Source: Allacma fusca (taxonomy: Eukaryota; Arthropoda; Collembola; Symphypleona; Sminthuridae). Taken from it: DNA of 64,000 nucleotides. The position numbers and the translations under genes are program-made. The DNA is taken from contig OX359248.1 of assembly GCA_947179485.1 (NCBI GenBank), positions 1,319,501 through 1,383,500 on the forward strand, read 5' to 3'. The notes under the pieces were generated by a model. The model had not been told where the DNA came from and searched no databases. It saw only the letters and a program-made list of their open reading frames with translations. Positions 12,842 to 28,305 of this stretch are shown here, one piece after another (positions within the stretch are counted from its first letter, which is position 1; the number at the start of each line of letters is the position of its first letter).

Positions 12842-15800
12842 CAAGTCAGGGTATAGGAAAGAATTGGTTATTTTGGGCAAGTTAATCCTCCATCAAATAC
12901 ATAAGACATGGTAATGAGGGCTGGCCAAGGGACCGTATGAGGTGTGAGAGTGTCATTTACGAGCGGTTTCACATATACATGCTGTTACTAAAGCAGATTC
13001 TTTCTCCCTTTTTGGTTTATGTAATGCTAACTTTTTGAGTGAAGGCAGTCTGTGCACGTTTCCCAAGAAAAGGTGCAAAAACAAAGTAATGATTTCAGTA
13101 ACCGGTACATCCAGTGTCAAGGGAAAGGAAGTACGATATGATGGGAAAAGAAATAAAGGATTGCATTGTTGTCTTCCAAATCGATATGATAGGGGTGACG
13201 AGCAATGTTTGGAATTCGCTAATGTCTGACTGCGTGCGAAGCATGGGACATTCCAACATGTTTCCTCCAATAGCGTCTTTACTAAATGCCCAATTTGCTT
13301 GCAATTAAAGTACAATATGTGCGTTGACTCAGGAGTAGGTACAAACATGCTCTTGCATTGTTATTTTTTGTCACTTCCACTGTAACCAAGTGAAAAACGC
13401 GATATGCTATAAAAGGAACATTATACTGGGATTCTATGTTTGTGCATATTATTTCAAGTATGCAATTGACACTTTGTATAATCAATGTGCATCCCCATTC
13501 AGCACACTTTATGTACATGCATATATGTATCGTTACATTACAGTACACATTTTCGTACGCTCAACTCAGGATAAATAGGAAGTGCTCATATTGCTACGGC
13601 TCAGGATCCGCGACACGAGTTGATTGTAAGTTGATGTCAGTCAGGCGTGAAATTGGGGAGGAAAAAGATGCAATTATTCTTTGCTTCGTATCTCTAGGTG
13701 TGATGCAATCAAATTGATTCAATGTTGAGGGCATAGGCATTGTCAGTGACAGGGAATTAGATACATACAACACTTGACGGAAACATTCCGAAAACAAAAG
13801 TGCCTTGTATTTTGCTCATTTTGCGGATTTCCCACATCTATGTATATTTCCACAAGCAAAAAATAAGACAAAATTTATCCCCCACCCGGTGTCAAATCAT
13901 AAATAAAACAATACGATATTTATTTTGTAAAGATATGTCAACACGAACCAGGACATATACAGTAACATACACCTTTCCACGCATAAAGTTGACATTTTTA
14001 GTAAAGCAACACTAAATCGTGCTTCCATTTGCATAATGTGATTATATCCTATGGATGTGTTAATGGAATTTCAATAAAATCTATTTTTTGCCCCAATTCA
14101 AAATAGATCAAATTTCAGAGATATTACATTATATAGTGTACTAAATGTAAAATGAGGACGAGCAACGTTTCGTTGAAACAAGACATTATTACATGCTAGG
14201 AACAGTGAACATATCAATCGCAGATCGTTAGTATGGTTTGTATTGCTTTTAGGAAAAATTACTCTGGTCCATTTTCTATTTAATAGGGGGTCTTGCACCT
14301 GGTACACGTTGCCTCAGGAATGCTCTTTGAAACTCATCATACAAATTATTTTTTGATGTGAATTTCAACAACACGTCTATGAACAGCTTGTTAACCACAT
14401 GAGTGGTGTATACGTAGATTTAATGGAAGGGAACTGAATAATATTGACTTATTACTACTTCTAATCCATGGAATAGTAATAATAATTTTTTAATTCACGC
14501 AATAATGCTTGTATCTATTATAAACATTGTCGAAGCTAAAATGTCTACATTATTTTTCAAGCCAAGTGTTTTGTAAAATTACATAATTTTTGTTTTTCGA
14601 AGCCTTTTAATCTTCTGAACGGAATAATTAAACAAACAAAAAATCCAGCAAATATTAAATTAATGATTGTAGAATCACATTTTCAATTAGATAGGTCACT
14701 TTTCCCAAAATATCTTCTTTAGTACCCAAATATTAGTAAACATTAAAATATAGAAGGCAAAGCCGGTAAGATTGCGATACAGTAGACCAGTATCAGAGCA
14801 ACTTATCAGAATTAGCAAGTAATTTCAAAATGTAAAAAAAGGTAAAACGTTTTAAAATTATTAAACTTTTAGTGCCTAGCTTTTGCAAAGTACAGCAATT
14901 AAAAAACCATAGTTTTTCAAACTATCATGCACCATCAAAATTTTAATAACGATTTTGATATGAATATTACTAGATATAAAAAGTAGATGTCTGAAAACAT
15001 ATTGGAATCGACAATTTTGAAGAATATTCTTTCCTCTGAAATTATGGGATATTAAAAATTCGGCATAATTAATTATCTTTTCCATACCCTAACTTCGTCG
15101 ACGTCCATGAATGCATCATATGGAGTGTATGTATTTATGGGCATGCAGCAATTTTTGAATATTGCTTAACAATTTTCGCCAACTTTAAAAAATGGAATTT
15201 TCTTATGGGACTTAATTTGTAAAATTTTAAAACATACTCCTGTGGAAATATTTGATACGGGACCAAATAACTGCGGGTCAATTTTGCAAGAAAACATCCA
15301 TGATGGTGGGATTATGGGGTATAAAGAGATTATTAATTATTATTAAAATTATCCCCATAATTTTTGCTACAAAATACATACATATGTATTTCGCTAAACT
15401 TATTTAAGCCACGCTGAGCGTACATAGGACGTCTCTAAATAACTATAATGTAAAGACCTAAAGAGAATCGACATATTCTACAATGCTAACTGGTATAAGG
15501 AAGATGGCAATATTCTGCAAAACGATGACCTCCTATGAAATTAAAATTCGGAAAATGTGCAGCACAACTTTGTCAAAATAACTTATTTGCGTTTCATCAA
15601 CAATATAAATGTCCGTTTATTTTCTGTGTGGTGATGTCGGAAGTGCAAAATTTTATGGGAAGGGGTGGATTAATAGAAAAAAGAAAAAATTGTTACCCTG
15701 GCCCTGTGCCTCTAAGTAGATTTATGGGCTTTATTTACGTATGAAATCTGAGGATCTTCGCAAATTGTATTTTACCCTCACCCTATTTTTTATATCTTGC

Positions 15801-17259
15801 TAGGGTAAAATTTGTTCAGCAGGGAAATTTTCAAACGGGGTTGCAAACAGGGATTTTCAAAAATCTGTTGACCTTTTTTGGGCAGGGATTTATTGTTGAG
15901 GCGTTTTACGAAAATCATTTTTTGTCAGCAGGGATTTTCAAATTTGTTGACCTTTTTTTCAGCAGGGATTTTTGAATTTGTTGACCTTTTTTTCAACAGG
16001 GATTTTCGAATTTGTTGGGTTGTATTACGGAAATTATTTTGTCAACAGGGAGTTTTAAACTTGCTTCGAACAGGGACATCATAACCAGCAGGGATAATCA
16101 AAAAAATCTTCCAGGGAGATTTACAAAAATCCGACCCCTGCGTAAATCCACCACTGATTATGGACAAGGCAAAGTTTATGAATTGCTTGAAAGAGTTCCC
16201 ATAAAAACTAATATTTTTCTTTACTTCAATCTTGTCTCACATGTTTAGGTCCTGAGACCGTAATTTTTGGAAAAAGATGATTCTTTAGACAAATGGATTC
16301 TCATGAAATTTGCTACAAACACATCGTTCTGAAAAAAATTATGAGCGCTTTGCCAGTCATGGAAAAATGACAAGATCATAAATTCCTCCTTTTCCGTATT
16401 TTTCTCACTTTCGCTCTAAGCTCCGTTTTCTCAACCTTGCTCCGATTTTTTTCCGGTCGTATCCACAAATCTCAGCATAGAGAGCTTTACATTGTTATAG
16501 CTCCTTGAAAAGCACTTAAAATTTCCTACAATATACCCTCAAAACAAAAAATTGATATTCTGAAAAAACTGACTGCTTGTTATTTCTTGACCCTATGACC
16601 TCAAATATTGACCATGGTGAAACATTCTCGAAATTCTGGAACGAAATTTACTCCAAACTGGGGCAATAAAATATTTTATGACTCGCTCCCTTTATGTGAC
16701 CCTAACATAGTGTGGACAAATGATTATGGCTACCTTGCACTCATCCTGAGACCCACTAAATAAAGCTAACTGCTTTAAAAGAGTGCTATTAACATTAGCA
16801 CTAACAATAAGAGTGCTAACTATATCCTAACCTCATATTTAACATAGATATGATAAAAAACCGAAAGTAAGAAAATTACATGCACTGATTCTTGCTTCAT
16901 GCATGGATCCAAGTTGAAAAGCGAGGGAGATTTAAAAATGTACGAGTAAATACATGAGAAAGTTGAGAAGTATAGATTTGGGTAGGGAGTTGCATGTTGG
17001 AATGAAGTTGCACGACGGTCTTGGTCCTGGGTTTGTTTGCTTTTGGAGAATGTAACTCAAATTTTGGAATAATCAAATCACTAGCAAAAATGTGTGTTGC
17101 ATCTTTTGATTGAATTTGAATCAAAATATTTCAGTTTCTACACATGGTATTATTACTGTTAGCAAAAAAAAAACAACTTGTTTGCCTTTCGCAATTGAAT
17201 TATTATTTGCTATAACGTTATACGTGTGATCAAGACTGTTACCAACGAAAGAGATAACC
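12842..17259. other. Long intergenic stretch, no gene recognised
   Basis: It is AT-rich with many stops in all frames. The open frames of 60-130 codons here have no recognisable domains and no convincing splice context. The only structured part is the 34-bp tandem array near 15.8-16.1 kb. No tRNA or rRNA was recognised. Confidence 0.5.
15817..16030. repeat. Degenerate tandem repeat, about 34-bp unit
   Basis: CAGCAGGGATTTT followed by a TTTGTTGACC-TTTTTT tract recurs at about 15817, 15846, 15881, 15926, 15960 and 15994. The last intervals are exactly 34 bases; earlier ones vary. A further related phrase (TTACGAAAATCATTTT, TTACGGAAATTATTTT) occurs at about 15906 and 16027. It is a diverged minisatellite, possibly the remnant of a repeat element. 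It is not CRISPR-like, because there are no unique spacers. Confidence 0.75.
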
Positions 17260-18575
17260 ATGTTTACGTTAATAACATTCTCAAAATTTGGAAATGCCTG
17301 TATGTGCACGTCCAAATTTATAAAATCTCTGTCAACTACTACAAACAAACTCAGTGAGCTTGAGTTAAATCTAACGGAACGAAATGTTTCAAACGAAGTG
17401 GCAGTGATGGGTAAGGCGACGATGGCTATTTCTAGTCATCAAGTATCTGCTTAATACGTTGACTATTTTTTCTGAAATTCTTAGTCTTCTTTTCTAATTC
17501 ATTTTAATGACGAATCCAAATGGTTGTACTGAATGAGTCGCTGGTGATTTTTTTGGGTGGGTTTAGAAAGGGGACCGCTACCCATCATTACTGGACGACA
17601 ACTGCCTTTTGTTCCGGATCGTCGATTAGTGCGACAGGCATGGGTGGACAATTTAGATACAATCGAAGAGAAGAAACTAGGTCTTGTGGATCTTCATCCA
17701 GATATATTTGGGGCGTTCCCTCGTATTGACATTTTACATGATAACATTAGATGGCAAAAACTATACCGTTACATTGTAAGTCATTTTTAATTCTTAATGT
17801 GTTTTCAAATTTTGACAACTTTGTGATTAGAAGTAATATCGTCATTCTGGGAAGATACTATGTCATTGTCTGTATCTGTATTTGTGTGGTGATATATATT
17901 CACAGAATTGGAAACATTTGCCGAATAGGATGGAAAGACAAGGAGGTGGAAGAAAACCTTGGCCTCAAAAAGGTCTTGGGAAAGCACGTCATGGCTCGAT
18001 TCGGAGTCCAATTTGGTACCATGGTGGAAAGGCTCACGGACCTAGAGGGCCGGAAACAAATTTCTACATGCTACCATTTTACCAGCGTGTGATGGGTCTC
18101 ACTACTACCCTTTCTATGAAATTTGCCCAGGACGATCTAAAAATTGTCGATACCCTGGATATTCCTACGGATGATCCTTCTTACCTGCAGGATTTAGCTG
18201 CTAAGAGACACTGGGGAGTGTCAGTCCTTTATATAGACGAGTAATATTTTAAGGATTAATTGGGAGTCATTGTTTTTTGAATTTGTTGTTGATACAGTTG
18301 TGTATGTTTCTGGTTAATCCAACACGGACCATTTTCTTTCCAGCTCGGACCTCATGCCGAAGAACATTGCTTTAGCTACGGATTCTGTGGGTCACCATAA
18401 TCTAATGCCAGTTTACGGTCTAAATTGTCACTCCATGCTCAAGCACGAGACTTTGGTTTTAACCCTTGCGGCTGTAAATAAGATTGAAGACAAACTGTTA
18501 TATTGGTTACATACTAATGATCCTTTGACTCCTGCAAAAAAATATACCGGCCAACACACCCAAGGGATGCAGTAA
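17260..18575 (+). CDS. mRpL4: Mitochondrial large-subunit ribosomal protein uL4m (MRPL4)
   Basis: Exons are 17260-17410, 17567-17775, 17906-18240 and 18344-18575, with GT-AG introns and consistent phases. The product is 308 residues (human MRPL4 has 311). The N-terminus [20 protein letters not shown] is basic and hydroxylated with no acidic residue until about position 35, as expected of a mitochondrial targeting peptide. The uL4 core is clear: [48 protein letters not shown], the GPRGP turn, [18 protein letters not shown] and [17 protein letters not shown]. Family knowledge: uL4m binds 16S rRNA and its extended loop lines the exit tunnel of the mitoribosome. The gene stands alone; the neighbouring genes are not functionally linked. 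The donor of intron 3 (GTAATA) is weak but phase-correct. Confidence 0.96.
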
Positions 18576-20834
18576 TGTGTTATACCTTAATCTGTAAATA
18601 TTCAAGCGTAGAGGTGATTCCTTATATAGTAATCAATAAAACAATTTGGGTAAATATTTACAATTATTACGGATATACGACGGATATTAAGTCACCATCA
18701 CCGTTAGTACATCGTTAATGACATTCATGTGCAAGTCTGGATCAGTAACAATTTAGTTATGTCATTATCTCATCATTTAAAAAATATGAAAAATTAGTGC
18801 TTCTTATTTTGTATCTTATCTATGTACCTTATGTATAATTATGCCGAACCAGTATCTGTTTTCAACTGCAACAGTTCAAGAAACATCACCGACAGTTCAT
18901 TATTATTTCAGATTATTCCACGCGGTTCAATTATGACGATTTTATTTTCTTCATTATTGAACGATATTTATCTAGTAATTTATTCTTTAACAGTCAAATA
19001 CGAATATTCTACTCGTGTATACGAAGGGACATAATGTAATAGTAGCATGATAAATAGCACCATTTGCCGTCGTTTTTGTACTTAATTAAAAGCGGCTCAA
19101 TATTTTTACTGCATGAATTTCCAAAATTATTGTGATTAATTATCTGGTGCTGCAAGGAGGTACTAAGAGCAAGGTTAATTCTACAAAACATCCGAAATGT
19201 AAATCGATTGCTTCCACACCGAAGGAAACAATAATTTTAGTAGTGACTAACACACACATAAGTATAAGTAGTAATGTCGATGATCTCTCCACAATCGTCT
19301 AAACTTGTATTTTAACCTGATTGAACAAATGGAACAGCATAGGATTTTCCATGTTATTGAAAAAGTACGATGCGAGGAGGTCGTCACGGAAACTATGTTG
19401 TAACGATAGTATCATTTCAATACTCAAAATAATTCCCTTCCGAGGGTAGACCAAGGGTAGTCTCAACAACAACTGAATAATGCACTGCACTGAAAGCAAA
19501 ATCTTTTTCAAACTTTTCAATAAAAAAAATTAGGGCTCTGCATAAAACAACTAGTAATTTGTGATGACGATTATTACATACTTTCAAAGATAATCTCATT
19601 CCTCCCCTCCACCTAAAACCCAGTACAATCTCCCCATTTCAGTCTAATATGGCAAAAAAGGAAATACAAGACTCTTATATTATTCTAATTAGAACAGTAT
19701 TCGTTCCCATAGTGGAACATTGGAAGTAATTACTACATTACTACCACACGACAAGTAACATTTTCATGCTAGCTGAATTTGGAAACCAGTAAAACACAAC
19801 ACTTTCATTATGATTAAGTCCAAAGTAAAGTTCAAGAGACAACAATCTGACGTATCTACACCTGGTACTGTCACAATCTGAAATAAATTGGGAACCTTAA
19901 ATTTTAAACGACTTCAGAATAAACAATTATTACAAAACAAAATAAGGCTATGTATTGACCTTCAAGGAAAAAATGCGATGAATTACCCGTGAGTAATAAT
20001 AACATTGTTATTATTACAATTTTGACAATTAGGTTGTTTACTGGGACTGTTTATCCTAAAATTGTTAATCTTCACCCAACCTGCCTACTGAAGCATAAAT
20101 ATGGAGCAGTCGTCACTGACTGCGGCAATACTAATTAGGTTTTCAAGTTTTTTCTGCATCCTTTTCCTTTGTACGTCATTGAAACTTCATGTTAAGAACT
20201 TGTAATTTAAATATTAGCAATGTGACAAAGTCATTTGTAGACACACGATATAAAAAGTCCGGAAAGAGGACGATGGTGTAAAAAATACAAAGCAAAAAAC
20301 GTGGAGTAACTTAAATGTTGTCCGTCAACAACGAAATTAATAAGATTATCCCGCAACAATTTGTACATTGCAGTGATGTGATCTGGTCCTGTGGTAAAGT
20401 GTGTATACAGAATGTGTCAAAGCGTATTGGATAAAATGTCATTCTTCATATCTTCATAATTCCAGGTTAAAGTAAATGAGAATACCATTCACTTACATAT
20501 CTGGGTGCTTGTAGCATAAGACATTGAGCGACTTGTTATATTCAAGTTAAACTTAAATGTGTAAATCCTCCTATTGATCGATAGTAATACATTTAGTCCG
20601 ATAAAATTTGTGCATTCGAAAAATAACGAATTGATTGTAGTCGAAAAATTAGGTCTATACATTTTAGGAAATACATCTTAATACTAAGACCTGAAAGAGT
20701 CCGATTGAAATGGGTAAAGTTATACCGAACGTCAAAAACGAACGTTGTGAGCACATTCATAGTAAGTACGTGTAATTAGAACCATTGGATTTAGTGTTTT
20801 TGCTCAGTTGCCATTACCATCAATAATTGTAATG
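18576..20834. other. Intergenic stretch between mRpL4 and Csk
   Basis: This lies downstream of both convergent genes. Apart from the mRpL4 poly(A) signal at 18635 I recognise nothing. The small open frames are unsupported. Confidence 0.5.
18635..18640 (+). terminator. Poly(A) signal of mRpL4
   Basis: AATAAA lies 60 bases past the mRpL4 stop codon, which is a typical distance. Confidence 0.65.
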
Positions 20835-23556
<2,722 letters not shown>

Positions 23557-26500
23557 TTTGTAACAAATATCGAATACCTAAAATGTGTTACAAGTAACTA
23601 CTTTAGTAGCAATTCAACAACTTTTACCATGACGGGTATCTGAGTTTTACTTGCTATTTAATTTTAATTTCTGTATTGCACTTTCAATCACGAACACCAG
23701 CACAAATAAACACCCACATTTAGAAAAAGACTACACAACAACATAGGGAGTCGTACGCGTGACAGATAAACCGAGATTATTAAATACCAATAATAAGTTC
23801 ACAACTCTTGCAGGGCAGAGAGACCGATGATCTGTTAAGTAACTGGCTTGCACGACTGCAGCTCAAAATGCTCATAAGCACGGGTAATAGACGAGAGAGA
23901 CAGGAGAATACTTTGGCACTTGATGAACTCAAAACGTAGCAATAATCCGGACTGAGAATTCCAGTTGATGACTTTCTGATTCAAGTATATAACATGAGCA
24001 AAATTCTGCAGGCCTCAATATACAAGGGACGACGAGGGTGTCCAAGAAAAGTCACACTCTCGTTAGTCCATAATCAGTCCGAGGAAATTCTTGCGGTTGA
24101 CTTGGGGCTGAGAGTGCACACAACCAGGAGCTCACCACCACAGTTACAGCAAGCTCGAAATAAATAAACACAAACGCAGTAGTAGGGTAAATAATACCAG
24201 GGAGCAAACTTGTTTCCAACAATGCTCTTTTTTTTTGCCTTTCCCTTTATTGAGACGACCACGCGTGGGAAAATTCCGCGTGAAATTCACGTCACGTAAC
24301 AAATAGAAATAACCTGCAACATACACACAAGACATCAAACCAGATTAATCAAAAGCTCTGATTTCCACCATATATAAAAAAAATACTAATGCGTACTACT
24401 CTTCGGCGACAAATAATATGAAGTAAAGGTTTTTTTTCTCCCTAATTACAAATATATACGAGTCACTTCTCTCTCATTGTCAGTCAGCGTATAACTGCTC
24501 TTTACTCCCGACTTATATTCTTAATGTGAGTAATACTTCAATGTAATTATTATTGAAAAGTAAAAGTTCTTCGTCATTATTAGGTACTTATAATTAAATG
24601 GCATGCATAGCCCAAGTACACAGTCATAGCTTAGGAGCACTGTAACACTTCGTATAAATAAAAGTAAATATGGATAACAGGCTTCCTTCATACATTTTTT
24701 TTTTGCAGCTCACTCTTTGAGACTGTAAAGCTGGTAATAAACTCTGCTCAACTCCTATAAGTACTTAAAACTGTTATGTTACTCCAGCCTTTCCTTTCCA
24801 CTCAAAATTACATCCATATATACAAACTGACAGGAAGTGAAATTTTTTGTTTTGTCTCACGTTTACATTAAAAGCTCCAACAACACTGTATTATGTTGTA
24901 CAATAACGATGATCGAGAGTCACATGAAACTCACTATACAAGGAAGATGCGCAGACATTCCAAATCACATTTTAAATTATAATTACTTCTGACCTGTGAC
25001 CCAGAATAATTAGGTACACAGTCCTCGTATACACACCAGGTGTAGAAGGGAAATAAACAAAGTTATTACTTATGAACTGGTTCTAACTTCCATAACTACC
25101 CGTGTACTTACTTATAATTCCAGTGCTAAATTAACTCCTGACTCACGCTCAAGTATCTCCGTTTGGTTACTGTCACAGTCACACTGGCCTCTATAATTAT
25201 CACATTCTGAGTCCTTATAATTATATATTAGAGCGTCGAAATATCCCCAACTTCCATAACAACTATTATATAAATACTTCTCCCCGTTGAACCCTATCTG
25301 ACATCATGGTTAAGTGCGTGGGATTTGGAATATCCGTGAAAAATCCTGGGAAAAAGAAATGACAAACACTTTTACTTCTGGGGACTACAGAGGAATTATT
25401 ATATTATTTCGTGGGTATATATAATATATATATATTTGGAGCATCTGTTCAACAATCTAAAAGCGCAGAGCTTTCAACGCCAGAAGCCCTCAGTGACTAG
25501 AACACGAATACTTTGTTATAATTATGCAACATGGTAAATACGAGAATTTAATGTGAAGGGTTACCATTTTTATTGGAAAGAAAGAGTCTGTTGAAAGTAA
25601 GAGAGGTGCAGTGTAGGAATGACCCCAGTCATTGGTAATTATTGTGGTAACATACTACCATTGCAGAGCAAGTGTGTTGGAGTTGGAGCTGCATATTATG
25701 AATAATAAATTATCTACTGAAAAAATAGCTGGGTTCACTCATTAATCCCCTCAAGTATTATTTATAATAATGATGATAATAATCCAGTGACAGGGAGAGG
25801 AATGTGTTGAGTCTCCAATACTTTTGCACATATGCAGTCCGTCTGCTCCTCTAAAAATATATATTCACAGCTCAATCTCCGTTCAATCCCATCGACAGAT
25901 GACAAATATTGAATTTTAAGTGTAACACTTGAGTGAAGTGGAAGATTCACGACAACTGACTACGTTTCCCTTGCCTTTACACAATAAATGCAGTTCACTC
26001 ACAATTTTGACTGGTTTCACTGACATGATTTAATTTATTTAAATATCATTTCCTCTCACATTTTATTTTAACTATATTCCTACTTGCTACACTTTTGATT
26101 TGACTGTACACAATTCCGAGGAATTGGAAGAGATTTAATTGTCGCTTATGACGCCATGCGCCCTCAAGTGCAAACTACGCAATTCACTCAATTCCCTCTG
26201 ACTCTAATCTACATACATGCTACATGTACCTCCTTAAAAAAGCATTTACCTTCCCCATTATCCCATCAAGGCCTTTACTATCAAATACATATTTCTTTCC
26301 TTTGCAATGTTTACAGTACGTGAAGGACAATCTGGCATTGTCGCTTCAGGGAGCGTGTACGTATTCCTTTCCTTGGGTGAAGACTGAATACCTTCATTTA
26401 CTTCAGAAACATTCGATAGGGTTCCATGCAGTGTTGATACGTTTTAATGCCATAAGGCACATTGATTTTCGTAAAATATGACTCGAAAATAAACTCCGTC

Positions 26501-26931
26501 CCAAGATGATTAGCCATTAAGGGGGTCATAATAACTCTTAATGAACTCTCCTATAAATTGATTTTCCGTGACATTGTAAAGAGCTGCGTTTTCATCCATC
26601 GTCCCTTTGCCAGTACACATCTTCCTTGTTTCACTTCCAACCTAAAACTCAAAATTCGACCTAAAGTAACAACCCACATTATTTCATTATTAGTTTCAAA
26701 ATTTGGAATAAAGCTTACCTGAATCATTTTTTGCTCGAGTAATTATCTGTATCCACCTAACTTCATACCAGTACTTACATAATTAACTAAAGCCATTCAC
26801 ACGATATCAACATCCCTACAAATCTTCGCAGGAGTAAGCTTCGTCACAAGCTGAGTTGGCAGTGGAATTACTAACAAGCAGACATGTATAACCTCGTGTA
26901 GGATTCCCATAAGTGACGTCCCGTGAGGACC
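23557..26931. other. Region upstream of Csk, no gene recognised
   Basis: It probably holds the Csk promoter and untranslated exons. I searched the minus strand for an SH3-type coding exon (ALYDY, WW or NYV-like motifs) and found none. The short open frames here lack domains. Confidence 0.5.
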
Positions 26932-27149
26932 CTGTAACCGGATAATACAATGCCCGATATTCATAAATATTATAGTAACACGGGTTTTTACCTGTGCTGG
27001 GTATTATTATACCTGGGTGCAATGCCGGATGTCATTAGCACGAAGATAATCTGTCGCCCAACAAGCATTAAAACAAATTAAAGCAGTGAAAATCACAAAT
27101 TGTTTAATATTTATGAATATAGGGCATTGTATGTATTACCCGGTTACAG
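26932..27149. repeat. Inverted-repeat (foldback/MITE-like) element
   Basis: The left arm at 26932-26972 runs CTGTAACCGG, then ATAC..AATGCCC and ATATTCATAAATATTA. The right arm at about 27105-27149 is its reverse complement with a few changes and one 4-base insertion. The arms are about 42 bases, separated by about 130. It is too short to code; a non-autonomous DNA element or its remnant is the likely origin. Confidence 0.7.
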
Positions 27150-27486
27150 TATCCGCCGGATATTTGTGTTAACAGTAAAGCCACATACTATAAGCCTTAA
27201 GTGGATTTGCATTTTGTTTGGTTCTAATTGGCCAACACAAACGGCAGTAATCGTCATTTAACCATGTTAACCTAGGCCTGGTATCCTGTTACCCGACTGG
27301 GCCCTAATAATTAATTTAAGCTCCTGGTATTATATGGAACACAACTGCGTCGTCGGTTTTGCCTTAAACAAGTATTTCAGAAATATGTATGTATGTATTT
27401 ATTAAGTACTTCTTGGCACATTTCCATAGTACATTTAAATTACATCCCAGTTTATGATTTACATTGTTCAACTTCCTTACAAGTGA
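27150..27486. other. Non-coding spacer before the LTR element
   Basis: It contains a short phrase (ATCCTGTTACCCG, near 27283) related to the foldback arms, and a GTATGTATGTAT run near 27386. No gene is seen. Confidence 0.5.
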
Positions 27487-27973
27487 GTAGGCAGGGATTG
27501 GTGGCTCAGGTATGGGTAAAGGTCTGGTGGTATAGGAGCGGGAGAAGGTAAGAAATTACCTAATAAAAACCGTCCTTTCGGTCGGAAATCCAGGAGAATT
27601 CTCCGGAACCAGGAGCCAAAGGTAAAGACCTCGGAACCAACCGCTAAGGCAGTGGATTACAGAATGTCCTTTCTGTGGAAATCCCTTCCCCTTTTATACT
27701 TTTTAAGGGTCCAGGATTTCCACAGGAGGAACATAAGGTGAGTATTTTACATTTATTTTATTTTTAGCTTCTAAGTAGGTTAGGATTAGGTTAAGGTAAG
27801 AACTGAGAAAATGTAAACAATGAGTTTACATTTTCTCCCTAATCCTTTTATTTTAATTTTTTATTTCAGGACTGGGGGAAAGCAGTGGTCCTTTTCACCA
27901 TCATTTGAGGAAAGTGTGTGTGTGTAGTGCTGCGGTGAAAGTGACAGTGTTTTTGTCAGTTTTCACACTGACA
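27487..27973 (-). repeat. 3' LTR of the gypsy-type element
   Basis: This 487-bp copy is identical by eye to 36261-36747. Its tip is palindromic (TGTCAGT...ACTGACA). It contains a 14-bp perfect stem with a 5-base loop at 27805-27837 and a TATAAAAG box at 27701-27708. Confidence 0.95.
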
Positions 27974-27991
27974 ATATTTCCCTCCCCAAAA
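27974..27991 (-). promoter_or_regulatory. Polypurine tract (plus-strand primer)
   Basis: The minus strand reads TTTTGGGGAGGGAAATAT immediately before the 3' LTR start TGTCAG. This is the expected place and composition for second-strand priming. Confidence 0.85.
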
Positions 27992-28305
27992 TAATTGTTT
28001 GGAGACAGGCTGTTAGAGGTTCTTTAGAAACAAGAATCATTTTCCTTTTATTTTATTTCATAATATCCAGACTCTGCGGTCGGAAAACGATTATTTTGAA
28101 AATTCAGTCTTGTATAATATTTTGTACTTTCTGGTCAAAGTATGAGGACATTTTAACGATATAATAATTTGAACACAAATAAATATAGCTATATATTGAC
28201 AAGATATATATCAGTCTCGTAGTGTAGGAACATTAGTTATTGAGCATTTATATAAAGATTTATATATGGTAGAGATTTGAAGACAAAAAGAAGTATCAGA
28301 AGAAA

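Noticed and set aside
15817..16110. Repeat array as CRISPR
   Set aside because: Units are contiguous and diverged with no unique spacers, and the genome is clearly eukaryotic.
23557..24340. Minus-strand frames as a Csk SH3 exon
   Set aside because: No SH3 signature residues in any open frame.
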